Source of the DNA: Paraburkholderia caffeinitolerans | GTDB lineage: Bacteria; Pseudomonadota; Gammaproteobacteria; Burkholderiales; Burkholderiaceae | DNA: 64,000 nt | Assembly: GCF_902859945.1 (NCBI RefSeq) | Contig: NZ_CADIKL010000009.1 | Span: 1 to 64,000, forward strand | Reading direction: 5' to 3' | Part shown: in pieces, positions 37,094 to 45,656 of the stretch | Numbering within the stretch: position 1 is the stretch's first letter | Layout of the letters: each line of letters begins with the position of its first letter | Program-made: the position numbers and the translations under genes | Notes under the pieces: model-generated | The model's input: only the letters and a program-made list of their open reading frames with translations | Databases searched by the model: none | What the model was told of the DNA's origin: nothing

Positions 37094-37112
37094 GCGTATC
37101 CCCGTGAATCCG

Positions 37113-38153
37113 TCAAGAACCTTTTTGTGCACGCAGTCGCGGATCGAACAGCGCGTGCAACAGATCGGCGCCGAGATTCGCGAGCGTGTAGACAAGGCCT
37201 ACCGTGAGCACGCCTGCTTCGAGCAACGGGAAGTCCTTTGCCTTCGCCGCGTTGTAGATGAGCGAGCCGATGCCGGGGTAGCGAAACAACGACTCGACCA
37301 CCACGAGCCCGCCGATCAGATAGCCGAGTTGCGTGGCCGCCACGGTCACGCTCGGCAGCAGTGCGTTGCGCAGCACGTGGCGCACGATCACGACGCGGCG
37401 CGGCAGGCCCTTGAGGATCGCGGTGCGCGTGTAGTCGGCTTCGAGCGCTTCGAGCATGCCCGCGCGCGCGATGCGCGCGAGATAGCCGAAGAACACGAAC
37501 ACGAGCGGCAGCACCGGCAGCACGAGGTGGCGCAGCGTGTCGAGCACCCCTGCATCCGCTGGCGCGACGGCCTCGATCGGCAGCCAGCGCAGCCAGACCC
37601 CGAACACGAGGATGAGCGCGATCGACGAGACGAATTCCGGCACCGCGCTCGCGCACAGGCCCAGCGTGCTGATGAGCCGGTCGAGCCAGCGCCCGCCGTG
37701 CAGTGCGGCCCACACGCCGCCGCCGATGCCGAGCGGCACGACCACGACGAACGCGAGCAGCCCGAGCTTCGCTGATTGCAGGAGCGCATCGCCCACCAGC
37801 GGCGCGACGGGCTCGCGGAAAGTCCACGAGGTGCCGAAGTCGCCGCGCAAGGCATGGCCGATCCACTTGGCGTACTGGTCGAGTAGCGGCCGGTCCGCGC
37901 CGAGCGTGTGGTTGAGCGCCGCCACGGCGCGCGCGTCGGCGAGCGGGCCGAGCACCGCACGCCCGATGTCGCCGGGCAGCAGTTGGCCGCCCGCGAACAC
38001 CAGCACGGAAAGCAGCCAGAGCGTGAATAGCGCCCATGCGGCGCGCCGCGCGAGAAAGCGCGCGACGCCGCTGCCGCGCACTCCGCGCATGGGGTGTGCG
38101 CCGAGCGGCTCGCGCGGGTTCAATGAGGGCGGTCTCGTCAGCGGGGTAGCCAT
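37113..38153 (-). CDS. ABC transporter permease, DppB/NikB type
   Basis: The protein is 346 residues. After an unusually long basic N-terminus (about 30 residues) comes the DppB-type helix LARRAAWALFTLWLLSVLVF. The motif LGADRPLLDQYAKWIGHALRGDFGTSW (split here as LGADRPLLDQY and GDFGTSW) and the EAA loop LEADYTRTAILKGLPRRVVI follow. It pairs with the DppC-type protein in the inner membrane. It lies 48 bp after the substrate-binding protein gene. Confidence 0.93.
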   Translation of the reverse strand: MATPLTRPPSLNPREPLGAHPMRGVRGSGVARFLARRAAWALFTLWLLSVLVFAGGQLLPGDIGRAVLGPLADARAVAALNHTLGADRPLLDQYAKWIGHALRGDFGTSWTFREPVAPLVGDALLQSAKLGLLAFVVVVPLGIGGGVWAALHGGRWLDRLISTLGLCASAVPEFVSSIALILVFGVWLRWLPIEAVAPADAGVLDTLRHLVLPVLPLVFVFFGYLARIARAGMLEALEADYTRTAILKGLPRRVVIVRHVLRNALLPSVTVAATQLGYLIGGLVVVESLFRYPGIGSLIYNAAKAKDFPLLEAGVLTVGLVYTLANLGADLLHALFDPRLRAQKGS

Positions 38154-38201
38154 CGGACTCCAGATGCGGGCATTGCAGGCGTTGCGGGCGTTGAGCGACG
38201 C

Positions 38202-40007
38202 TTACGCCGCTAGCGTGGCGCGGTCGAAGTAGAGCTGCGCGAGCGCCGTGAAGCGCACGCCCGAAAGCGCGGTGCGCTGCGCAATCAACTGGTCGAAGAA
38301 GTACGGGATGATCACGGGTGTTTCGTCGAGCAGCAGCGTCTCGATTTGCGCGGCGACCTGCTTCTGCGCGGCCACGTCGAGCGTCGCCACGAACTGCGCG
38401 ACCAGCTTGTCGTACTGCGGGTTGCGAAAGTGCGCCGCATTCCACGCGCCGCCGCTCGTAAGCGGCGCGTTGAGGAACACGTTCGGCACGCCGCGATGCC
38501 CGTAATCGGTAATGCCTAGCGGCGAGTCGAGCCAGTCCGATTTGCCGAAGGTGCCCGCGCCGTAGTATTGCGATTGGCTCTCCACCTTCAACGCGATGCG
38601 CACGCCGATCGCCTTCGCTGCGTTTTGCACGACCACGGCGAGATCGGGGATCTCCATGAACTTCTCGGTCGTGAGCGCGACGTCGAAGCCATTGGCGACG
38701 CCCGCCTGGGCCAGCAGCTGGCGCGCCTTCGCCACATCAATCTTGCGCTGCGGCACCGTGGTGGCCGTCGACGGGAAGACGGGCGCGAACGGGCTGTCGT
38801 TGCCCACCACGGCGCGGCCCTTGAAGAGCCCGCGCACCATGACGTCGCGATCGAGCGCGAGCGCGAGCGCCTGGCGCACGCGCTTGTCCTTGAAGGTGGG
38901 CGAGTCGTTGCGCATGTGAATCTGCCGGTGCGAACTCGAACGCACGCCGATCACCTTGAAATCCGGATTGTTCAGGATGCCGAGGCCGCCCTGTACGGTG
39001 AAGGTGCCCATCACGTCGGCCTGATGGCCCTGCAGCGCGAGGATCTGCGCCTGCTCGTCGGCGTAGAACGCGAACTGCACGCGTTCGGGCAGCGCCTTCT
39101 CGCCCCAGTAGGCGTCGTTGCGCACGAAGCTCGCGCCGCGCCGCGTCTCGTAGCGCTCCAGCTTGAACGGCCCGGTGCCGATAAAGCTCCTTTCGTAATT
39201 GCCCGTGTAATTCGCGGGCAGCATCACCGCGTTGTAGTTGTCCGAAGAAACGGTGTAGGGGAAGTTGCCGTTGGGCGCGTCGAGATGGAACACGACGGTG
39301 TGCTCATCGGCCATCTTCGTGCCGCCCTTCGAAAGCACGCCCTTGAGTACCGAAAGCGCCGCCGAGCCGCTCGCGGGATCGGCGAGGCGATCGAATGTGG
39401 CCACTACGTCCTTTGCGCCGAACGGCTGGCCGTCGTGGAATTTCACGCCGGGGCGCAGCTTGAAGGTCCAGACGTCGGCTTTCGCGTTGGGCTCCCAGGA
39501 GAGCGCGAGCGCCGGCTGCAGATGGCCGTCGGCGTCGTCGTTGGCGAGGAATTCGCCGGTCTGGTTGATGAGGCACAGCGCGCCCGCGTCGGTCGCGGTG
39601 AGTGGGTCGACTGCGCCCGCCGGCATCAGGTGCGCAACGCGGATGGTCTGGTTGCCGGGCTTGCCCGGTGCTGCCTGGGCGCGCGCACTGCGCGGCGCGA
39701 CGAGGCCGCCGCCCGCGAGCGCGAGACTCGACAGCCCGAGCACGCCTGCATAACGCAGCAACTCGCGGCGAGTGAGCCGGCCAGCGAGGAACTCGTCGAT
39801 GGCATGGTTGCCGTATGCGCCTGCGTGAGCGCGCAATGCGTCGAAGGAGGCGGCCACTGTCGAACGCAAGGCTTGCGCCGGTTCGTGCGAGGCGGGCAAG
39901 GAGGGCTCTTGCTGTGGGGCGGGCTGTGGGGCGGGCTGTGAAGCAGGCTGTAAAGCGGGCTTCGAGAGCGAGAGGCGGCGGGGCGGCTTGGACTGCTGAC
40001 GTTTCAT
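38202..40007 (-). CDS. ABC transporter substrate-binding protein, family 5
   Basis: The protein is 601 residues. The N-terminus is an odd Pro/Gln/Ala-rich stretch (residues 10-45) followed by a twin-arginine-like signal, TRRELLRYAGVLGLSSLALAG, with a cut near SARAQA. The mature part is an SBP_bac_5 fold (VAHLMPAGAVDPLTATDAG, FKLRPGVKFHDGQPF). Family-5 proteins bind peptides, opines or nickel complexes. The neighbouring NiCoT permease and His-rich cupin suggest nickel or cobalt, perhaps chelated. The N-terminal extension may reflect an over-long start; no internal Met with a good ribosome site was evident before the RR motif. Confidence 0.88.
   Translation of the reverse strand: MKRQQSKPPRRLSLSKPALQPASQPAPQPAPQQEPSLPASHEPAQALRSTVAASFDALRAHAGAYGNHAIDEFLAGRLTRRELLRYAGVLGLSSLALAGGGLVAPRSARAQAAPGKPGNQTIRVAHLMPAGAVDPLTATDAGALCLINQTGEFLANDDADGHLQPALALSWEPNAKADVWTFKLRPGVKFHDGQPFGAKDVVATFDRLADPASGSAALSVLKGVLSKGGTKMADEHTVVFHLDAPNGNFPYTVSSDNYNAVMLPANYTGNYERSFIGTGPFKLERYETRRGASFVRNDAYWGEKALPERVQFAFYADEQAQILALQGHQADVMGTFTVQGGLGILNNPDFKVIGVRSSSHRQIHMRNDSPTFKDKRVRQALALALDRDVMVRGLFKGRAVVGNDSPFAPVFPSTATTVPQRKIDVAKARQLLAQAGVANGFDVALTTEKFMEIPDLAVVVQNAAKAIGVRIALKVESQSQYYGAGTFGKSDWLDSPLGITDYGHRGVPNVFLNAPLTSGGAWNAAHFRNPQYDKLVAQFVATLDVAAQKQVAAQIETLLLDETPVIIPYFFDQLIAQRTALSGVRFTALAQLYFDRATLAA
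39905..39962. repeat. Short tandem repeats in the SBP N-terminal region
   Basis: GGGCTGTGGGGC and variants (GGGCTGTGAAGC, AGGCTGTAAAGC) recur four times at 12-bp spacing, encoding repeated Gln-Pro-Ala pairs. They explain the low-complexity extension ahead of the signal peptide. Confidence 0.75.
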
Positions 40008-40106
40008 CGGCGCGGGTTTCCGTGCTGTTCCGTGGAAGGGCGCGGCCGCGATGGAAGCGGCCGCGACGGCGGCATGCGGTACGGCAGACGACGAATAGTG
40101 TTTAGT

Positions 40107-41219
40107 CTATGCGTTTTCGGCCATGCTCGCCGGTACGGGCGTAGCCGGGGTTGTACCGGATTGCGCTGCCAGGCCAACCAGGCCGGGCCGGCGCCAGCGG
40201 TGGAACAGCACCGAGCCGATCCAGCACGCGATGAAAAGCGCGACGAGCGCGTAGCCGATCTCGCCGAAGTGCGCATTCACGTCGGCAACCGCCGGCCACA
40301 GGCCGCCGCTCGCGCCGAGTTTCTCGCCGATGAGTCCCGCAGCCTCCACGCCGCCGATCGCGATCGCTACCAGCGCAGAGACCAGCGTGATGCTCGCGTT
40401 GTAGTAGAGCTTGCGCTTCGGATCGTCCATGGCCCAACCGTAGGCATGAACCATCAGCACGTTATCGGTGGAATCGACGAGTGTCATGCCCGCGGTGAAA
40501 AGCGCCGGGAACACGAGGATCGACACCATCGGCAAGCCCTTGCCCGCTTGCGCGGCGGCGATGGCGAGCAGGCCGATCTCGGTGGCGGTGTCGAAGCCGA
40601 GGCCGAACAGCAGGCCCACGGGGTACATGTGCCAACTCTTGCTCACGAGCGCGAAGAGCGGCCGCAGCGCGCGCGAGAAGAGCCCGGCGGGGGCCATCGT
40701 TTCAGCGGTCGCCGCTGTTTCTTCGGCTTCTTCGTTCCGATGCACGCGACGATAGCGGCGCCAGACGTCGCGCAAGATCACGAGGTTCACGCCCGCAATC
40801 ACGAGCAGGAAACCCGACGACACCAGCGTGCCGATAGTCGAGCCGATCTCGTGCAACTGTTCGAAGCGCCCATGCAGCGTGAGCGCCGAGAGCGCGATGC
40901 CGACCGTGGCCGCGATCACGATGCTCGAGTGTCCGAGCGAGAACGCGAGTCCCACGCCAAGCGGACGCTCGCCGCGTTGCATGAGCTTGCGCGTGACGGC
41001 GTCGATGGCGGCGATGTGGTCGGCGTCCACGGCGTGGCGCAGGCCGAAGCCGTAGGCGATGACGGCGGTGCCGATGAGCAGCGGATAGTGGCGCAACGCG
41101 ATCAGCGCCCACGCCCACGCCGCGATGTTGACCCCGATCAGGACTGCGTAAAGCGCAATGAGGCGCGGACGCAGCGATCTGGCCGAGGCGACTGAAACGG
41201 GCGGGGCGGACAATGTCAT
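40107..41219 (-). CDS. hoxN: NiCoT-family nickel/cobalt permease (HoxN/NixA type)
   Basis: The protein is 370 residues with eight predicted helices. All NiCoT signatures are present: RHAVDADHIAAID in helix 2 (the HAxDADH metal site), FSLGHSSIV, GLLFGLGFDTATE and GMTLVDSTDN. It imports nickel and/or cobalt ions through the inner membrane. It lies 13 bp after the cupin gene and 99 bp before the SBP gene, all on the minus strand. No urease, hydrogenase or cobalamin genes are in the window, so the metal's use is not visible here. Confidence 0.93.
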   Translation of the reverse strand: MTLSAPPVSVASARSLRPRLIALYAVLIGVNIAAWAWALIALRHYPLLIGTAVIAYGFGLRHAVDADHIAAIDAVTRKLMQRGERPLGVGLAFSLGHSSIVIAATVGIALSALTLHGRFEQLHEIGSTIGTLVSSGFLLVIAGVNLVILRDVWRRYRRVHRNEEAEETAATAETMAPAGLFSRALRPLFALVSKSWHMYPVGLLFGLGFDTATEIGLLAIAAAQAGKGLPMVSILVFPALFTAGMTLVDSTDNVLMVHAYGWAMDDPKRKLYYNASITLVSALVAIAIGGVEAAGLIGEKLGASGGLWPAVADVNAHFGEIGYALVALFIACWIGSVLFHRWRRPGLVGLAAQSGTTPATPVPASMAENA

Positions 41220-41232
41220 GCGCTATGCGATC

Positions 41233-41742
41233 TCAATGGTCGTGCGGATGGCGATGAATCGGATCGACCCAATAGACCGTTTCCGGCGCTTCGACAGCGT
41301 CGATGTTCAGATTCACGACCACGGCCTCATTGTCGCTGCGCACGAGCACGCATTCGAGCGGATCGTCGGTGCTCGCATTGATCTCCTGGTGCGGCACGTA
41401 GGGCGGCACGAAGATGAAGTCGCCCGGGCCCGCTTCGGCCGTGAATTCGAGGTGCTCGCCCCAGCGCATGCGCGCATGGCCGCGCACCACGTAGATCACG
41501 CTTTCGAGCGCGCCGTGATGATGCGCACCCGTCTTCGCGTTCGGATGGATCGTCACCGTGCCGGCCCAGATTTTCTGTGCGCCCACGCGTGCCGCGTTGA
41601 TTGCGGCGGCGCGGTTCATGCCGGGCGTTTGCGCCGTGTTCGTGTCGAGCTGGTCGCCGCGTATCACCTTGACGCCGTTCTCGCGCCAGTCGGGCGCGTC
41701 CTCATGGTGGTGCTCGTGATCGTGCTCATGATCGTGATCCAT
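41233..41742 (-). CDS. Cupin-domain protein with His-rich N-terminus
   Basis: The protein is 169 residues from ATG 41742, preceded by AGGAG. The first 12 residues are a His/Asp/Glu stretch (MDHDHEHDHEHHH), a probable metal-binding tail. The cupin motif 1 is around AHHHGALESVIYVV and motif 2 around GDFIFVPPYVPHQEI. Another HRHPHDH run ends the protein. It is the first gene of the hoxN-ABC cluster. A role in nickel/cobalt binding or storage is inferred from the His clusters and neighbours; the cupin reaction, if any, is unknown. Confidence 0.85.
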   Translation of the reverse strand: MDHDHEHDHEHHHEDAPDWRENGVKVIRGDQLDTNTAQTPGMNRAAAINAARVGAQKIWAGTVTIHPNAKTGAHHHGALESVIYVVRGHARMRWGEHLEFTAEAGPGDFIFVPPYVPHQEINASTDDPLECVLVRSDNEAVVVNLNIDAVEAPETVYWVDPIHRHPHDH

Positions 41743-41758
41743 CGCCGTGTCTCCTGTG

Positions 41759-41796
41759 AAAAAGCCCGCCCCCATGAACTGACGGGGACGGGCTTC
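41759..41796 (-). terminator. Terminator or attenuator between fusA and the cupin gene
   Basis: On the minus strand a hairpin with outer stem AAGCCCG/CGGGCTT (41762-41796) and inner CCCC/GGGG pairing ends in five U, immediately before the cupin ribosome site (41751-41755). There is no room for a promoter between the hairpin and the gene, so it may attenuate transcription of the metal cluster. Confidence 0.65.
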
Positions 41797-41838
41797 GAAT
41801 CGTACGCCTCGCTTACGCGCAAGGCGTAGGCGCACACC

Positions 41839-43947
41839 TTATTGCTTCTTCGCATTGATGACCGCTTCGGCCACGTTCTGCGGCGTTTCGGCGTAGTGCT
41901 TGAACTCCATTGTGTAGGTGGCGCGGCCCTGCGTGAGCGAACGTAGCGACGTGGAGTAACCGAACATCTCCGAAAGCGGCACTTCGGCGCGTACGATCTT
42001 GCCGCCGCCGCCCGCGATGTCCTCCATGCCCTGCACGATGCCGCGCCGGCTGGAGAGGTCGCCCATCACGTTGCCCATGAAGTCCTCGGGCGTTTCGACT
42101 TCCACCGCCATCATCGGCTCGAGCAGAATCGGCTTGGCTTTGCGCATCGCTTCCTTGAAGGCCATCGAGCCGGCCATGCGGAACGCGTTTTCGTTCGAGT
42201 CCACGTCGTGGTACGAGCCGAACGTGAGCGTCACCTTGGTGTCGACCACCGGGTAGCCCGCAAGCACGCCCGCCTTGAGCGTCTCCTGGATGCCCTTGTC
42301 GACGGCCGGGATGAACTCGCGCGGAATCACGCCGCCCTTGATGGCGTCGACGAACTCGTAGCCCTTGCCCGGCGGCTGCGGTTCGAGCGTGATGACCGCG
42401 TGGCCGTACTGGCCGCGCCCGCCCGATTGCTTGACGAACTTGCCTTCCACATCTGCGACCTTGTTCTTCACGGTTTCGCGGTACGCAACCTGCGGCTTGC
42501 CGACGGTCGCTTCCACGCCGAACTCGCGCTTCATGCGGTCGACCAGAATTTCGAGGTGCAGTTCGCCCATGCCGGAGATGATGGTCTGACCGGATTCCTC
42601 GTCGGTCTGCACGCGGAACGACGGGTCTTCCTGCGCGAGGCGGTTTAGCGCGATGCCCATCTTCTCCTGGTCGGCCTTGGTCTTCGGCTCGACGGCCTGC
42701 GAGATCACGGGCTCGGGGAAGATCATCTTTTCGAGCACGATCGCATGCGCCGGATCGCAGAGCGTGTCGCCCGTGGTGGCTTCCTTCAGGCCCACGGCGG
42801 CGGCGATGTCGCCCGCCCGCACCTCCTTGATTTCCTTGCGCTCGTTCGCGTGCATCTGCAGGATGCGCCCGAGACGCTCCTTCTTGTCCTTCGTGGCGTT
42901 GAGCACCGTGTCGCCCGAATTCACGACGCCCGAATAGACGCGGAAGAAGATCAGCTGGCCGACGAACGGGTCGGTCATGATCTTGAACGCGAGCGCGGAG
43001 AACGGCTCCTCGTCGTTCGGGTGGCGCTCGATCTCCTTGTCGTGGAGGTCGTGGCCGAGAATCGCGGGGATATCCACCGGCGAGGGCAGATAGTCGATCA
43101 CGGCGTCGAGCATCGCCTGCACGCCCTTGTTCTTGAACGCGCTGCCGCACAGCATCGGCACGATTTCGTTGGCGATCGTGCGCTTGCGCAGCGCGCCCTT
43201 GATTTCCTCTTCAGTGAGGCTCTCGTGGTCGTGCAGATATTTTTCGAGCAGCACTTCATCGGCTTCGGCGGCGGCCTCGACCATCTTTCCGCGCCATTCG
43301 TGCGCGAGTTCGACGAGATTCGCGGGAATCTCCTCGTACGCGAACTTCACGCCCTGGCTCTCGTCGTCCCAGACGATCGCTTTCATCTTCACGAGGTCGA
43401 CCACGCCCTGGAAGTGGTCTTCGGCGCCCACGGGAATCTGGATGGGCACGGCCACGCCCTTCAGGCGCTCGCCGATCTGCCGCTGCACGCGGAAGAAGTC
43501 CGCGCCCACGCGGTCCATCTTGTTGACGAACGCGATGCGCGGCACCTTGTACTTGTTCGCCTGGCGCCACACGGTTTCCGATTGCGGCTGCACGCCGCCC
43601 ACGGAGTCGTACACCATGCAGGCGCCGTCGAGCACGCGCATGGAGCGCTCGACTTCGATGGTGAAGTCGACGTGCCCCGGGGTGTCGATGATGTTGATGC
43701 GATGCTCGGGGTAATTGCCGGCCATGCCCTTCCAGAACGCGGTGGTCGCGGCCGAAGTGATGGTGATGCCGCGCTCCTGTTCCTGCTCCATCCAGTCCAT
43801 GGTCGCCGCGCCGTCGTGAACCTCACCCAGCTTGTGATTCACGCCGGTGTAGAAAAGGATGCGTTCGGTTGTCGTGGTTTTGCCGGCATCGATGTGAGCG
43901 CTGATCCCGATGTTGCGATAGCGCTCGATGGGAGTCTTGCGAGGCAC
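41839..43947 (-). CDS. fusA: Elongation factor G (stand-alone copy)
   Basis: The protein is 702 residues from GTG 43947, which follows AAGGAG by 6 bp and yields the EF-G N-terminus ([20 protein letters not shown]). An ATG 27 bp further upstream is in frame but less likely. G1 is [15 protein letters not shown]3 DTPGHVDF and G4 [10 protein letters not shown]. It translocates tRNA and mRNA on the ribosome and helps recycle it. rpsL, rpsG and tuf are not near, so this is outside the str operon and is probably the second EF-G copy known in Burkholderia. Confidence 0.95.
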   Translation of the reverse strand: MPRKTPIERYRNIGISAHIDAGKTTTTERILFYTGVNHKLGEVHDGAATMDWMEQEQERGITITSAATTAFWKGMAGNYPEHRINIIDTPGHVDFTIEVERSMRVLDGACMVYDSVGGVQPQSETVWRQANKYKVPRIAFVNKMDRVGADFFRVQRQIGERLKGVAVPIQIPVGAEDHFQGVVDLVKMKAIVWDDESQGVKFAYEEIPANLVELAHEWRGKMVEAAAEADEVLLEKYLHDHESLTEEEIKGALRKRTIANEIVPMLCGSAFKNKGVQAMLDAVIDYLPSPVDIPAILGHDLHDKEIERHPNDEEPFSALAFKIMTDPFVGQLIFFRVYSGVVNSGDTVLNATKDKKERLGRILQMHANERKEIKEVRAGDIAAAVGLKEATTGDTLCDPAHAIVLEKMIFPEPVISQAVEPKTKADQEKMGIALNRLAQEDPSFRVQTDEESGQTIISGMGELHLEILVDRMKREFGVEATVGKPQVAYRETVKNKVADVEGKFVKQSGGRGQYGHAVITLEPQPPGKGYEFVDAIKGGVIPREFIPAVDKGIQETLKAGVLAGYPVVDTKVTLTFGSYHDVDSNENAFRMAGSMAFKEAMRKAKPILLEPMMAVEVETPEDFMGNVMGDLSSRRGIVQGMEDIAGGGGKIVRAEVPLSEMFGYSTSLRSLTQGRATYTMEFKHYAETPQNVAEAVINAKKQ

Positions 43948-44045
43948 GGTGATCTCCTTGGAATAACGCGCCATGGAATGTGCCGGGCGGCGCGCGGCGC
44001 GGCCTGCGCGTGGTCCGGCGGTCCGTGCGGTGGCGTGCCCGGGGT

Positions 44046-44073
44046 GTTTAAGCGTGCTTCGAGGTGCTTAAAC
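44046..44073. promoter_or_regulatory. Inverted repeat upstream of fusA
   Basis: GTTTAAGC (44046-44053) and GCTTAAAC (44066-44073) are perfect 8-bp inverted repeats with a 12-nt spacer, about 100 bp ahead of the fusA start. It could be an operator; no protein is assigned. Confidence 0.45.
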
Positions 44074-44244
44074 GTACATCGGGCAGGCGCGTGCCGCGCG
44101 GCGGATTACTAGGATAGCGCTTGCGCGGCGCTTTTGCTGAAAGGGCGTCAGAGCCTGAAAAAGCGTCTTGTGGAGGGCGTCGCGTCGCGGCCGGGCGGAA
44201 GGGGCGCGTCAGCTGGGCGCGGCCGGGCGGTGCGCGATGAGGGT

Positions 44245-44281
44245 GAAAAAAAGCCGGCGCCGCGAACTGCGGAAACCGGCT
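44245..44281 (-). terminator. Intrinsic terminator of the DUF192 gene
   Basis: On the minus strand AGCCGG (44281-44276) pairs with CCGGCT (44257-44252), with an inner CCGC/GCGG pair, and is followed by seven T. Confidence 0.75.
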
Positions 44282-44358
44282 CATGCGCGTCGGAAGGCGG
44301 CGGGGCGGCGGAAAATCGGCGCCGGGCCGTCAATCTTGGGCCGATGTTGCCCGAGCGC

Positions 44359-44889
44359 TTATTGCAGCGGCGGCAGGCCGTCGATCTTCATGCCGGGCTT
44401 GATGCCCTTTGCCGTGAACCAGCCCTTGCTCATTTCGAGCGCATAGACGCCGTTATTGCGCGGGCAGTGGTTGTTGGTGGTTTCGGCCTGCATCTCGTCG
44501 ATGTCGGTGATCGTGCCGTCGGCGCGCATGAACGCGATCGACAGCGGAATCAGCGTGTTCTTCATCCAGAAGCAGTGCACGGCGTTTTCGCCGAACACGA
44601 ACAGCATGCCTTCGTTCGGCGCGAGCTGCGTGCGATACATGAGGCCTTGTTCGCGGTCCGTGTCATTGGCGGCCACGGCGGCGTCGATCACGAACATGCC
44701 CGCGGTGAGCTTCGTATGCGGAAAATCGCCGGGCTGCTTGGCGCCGGGCGGCATCTGCTGTGCCTGCGCTGCGCTGCTGGTGACGGCCGCGGTGAACGTG
44801 AGGACCGCAAGGGTGCCGAGCGTGGCGGCGAGCGGAAAAGCGATGGCGAGCGCGCAACGCGCGATAAGCGGGCGCAGGGAAAATCGCAC
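44359..44889 (-). CDS. DUF192 family exported protein
   Basis: The protein is 176 residues from GTG 44889, preceded by TAAGGAG. A signal peptide spans residues 1-42 (ALAIAFPLAATLGTLAVLTF to AQAQQ). The mature part carries DUF192 motifs: REQGLMYRTQLAPNEGMLFVF, CFWMKNTLIPLSIAF and ALEMSKGWF. DUF192 proteins are small beta-barrel exported proteins of unknown function. It is a single gene with its own terminator. Confidence 0.9.
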   Translation of the reverse strand: MRFSLRPLIARCALAIAFPLAATLGTLAVLTFTAAVTSSAAQAQQMPPGAKQPGDFPHTKLTAGMFVIDAAVAANDTDREQGLMYRTQLAPNEGMLFVFGENAVHCFWMKNTLIPLSIAFMRADGTITDIDEMQAETTNNHCPRNNGVYALEMSKGWFTAKGIKPGMKIDGLPPLQ

Positions 44890-45005
44890 GAGTGAGCTCC
44901 TTACCTGGGAATAATCCGCGCATGTTACGCGAGTACGCGAACGCGGGTCAAAACATGCAGCCGTAGTGGGGCCGTAGTGGGACGATATGCGGACGATGCA
45001 TAAAC

Positions 45006-45039
45006 AAAAAGGCAGAGTGCCTTGCGACACTCTGCCTTT
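45006..45039 (-). terminator. Intrinsic terminator of the acid-shock-like gene
   Basis: GGCAGAGTG (45011-45019) pairs with CACTCTGCC (45028-45036) and on the minus strand is followed by TTTTTG. Confidence 0.88.
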
Positions 45040-45095
45040 CGAACGCGGTGAAGATCGGCACGATGGGCCGCTCTTCGAGGCGTCTTTCAGCGAGC

Positions 45096-45311
45096 TTACT
45101 CCGAAGCTGCCGAAGCGGCTTCAGCCTTAGCTGCCTTCTTGTGCGACGACTTCTTGTGCGTCGACTTCTTGTGCGTCGACGACTTGTGAGCCGTCGAAGC
45201 AGCAGCAGCCGGAGCTGCAGCTGCCGGAGCAGCAGCTTCCGGAGCCGAAGCTTGTGCGAATGCAGCCGTTGCGAAGAGGCCAGCGACCAGAGCGGCGATC
45301 AGTTTGTTCAT
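45096..45311 (-). CDS. Small Ala/Lys/His-rich exported protein (acid-shock-like)
   Basis: The protein is 71 residues. The signal peptide MNKLIAALVAGLFATAAFA is followed by an Ala/Pro-rich linker and a basic repeat region with four HKK units (SSTHKKSTHKKSSHKKAAK). The shape resembles the acid-shock protein Asr, a periplasmic basic protein, but homology cannot be claimed from composition. Its terminator at 45006 and own leader support it as a real, separate gene. The repeats are also seen in DNA as GTCGACTTCTTGTGC units. Confidence 0.75.
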   Translation of the reverse strand: MNKLIAALVAGLFATAAFAQASAPEAAAPAAAAPAAAASTAHKSSTHKKSTHKKSSHKKAAKAEAASAASE

Positions 45312-45656
45312 TTTGTGAATCCTCAGCTTGAGTTAATTAACCAAGTGACCCGGTTATTGGAGTCAGGTCAGTAAACGTGCCATCCACCTTTCGGTTGACA
45401 GTCGTGATCGACAAATTCAGAGCAAATTCGCGAACGCGTCTGCCAGCGGTCGGGATCACGCATTGCTGCGCTGAACCCGTAAGGCTGAATGCCGGATAGC
45501 TTCTGGGCGGCATCTGCGTGAAATAACGCATGGTTTCGCGTACCGGTTGACGCGAAATGCGCATTTGTTTTTCATCGCGCGAAATTCGCAAGGCAGCGCG
45601 CCGATGCATGGCGCATGCGGCAGGGCCCGAACGCGGGAAAAGTGCTTATGCAACAG
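45312..45656. other. Intergenic region upstream of the acid-shock-like gene
   Basis: These 345 bp are the long upstream region of the small exported protein. They contain a perfect palindrome GTTAATTAAC (45332-45341) about 20 bp before its start codon. No supported coding sequence was found. Confidence 0.45.

Larger units (their letters stand above)
43948..44358. other. Intergenic region between fusA and the DUF192 gene
   Basis: These 411 bp hold the inverted repeat at 44046 and the terminator at 44245. The rest is GC-rich and has no supported gene. Confidence 0.5.

Noticed and set aside
38568..39941. 457-codon frame opposite the substrate-binding protein
   Set aside because: Antisense shadow; the minus-strand protein has signal and SBP_bac_5 motifs.
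42745..44112. Long open frame on the plus strand opposite fusA
   Set aside because: It is antisense to a well-recognised EF-G gene; long shadow frames are expected at this GC content and the translation has His/Arg-rich shadow composition.
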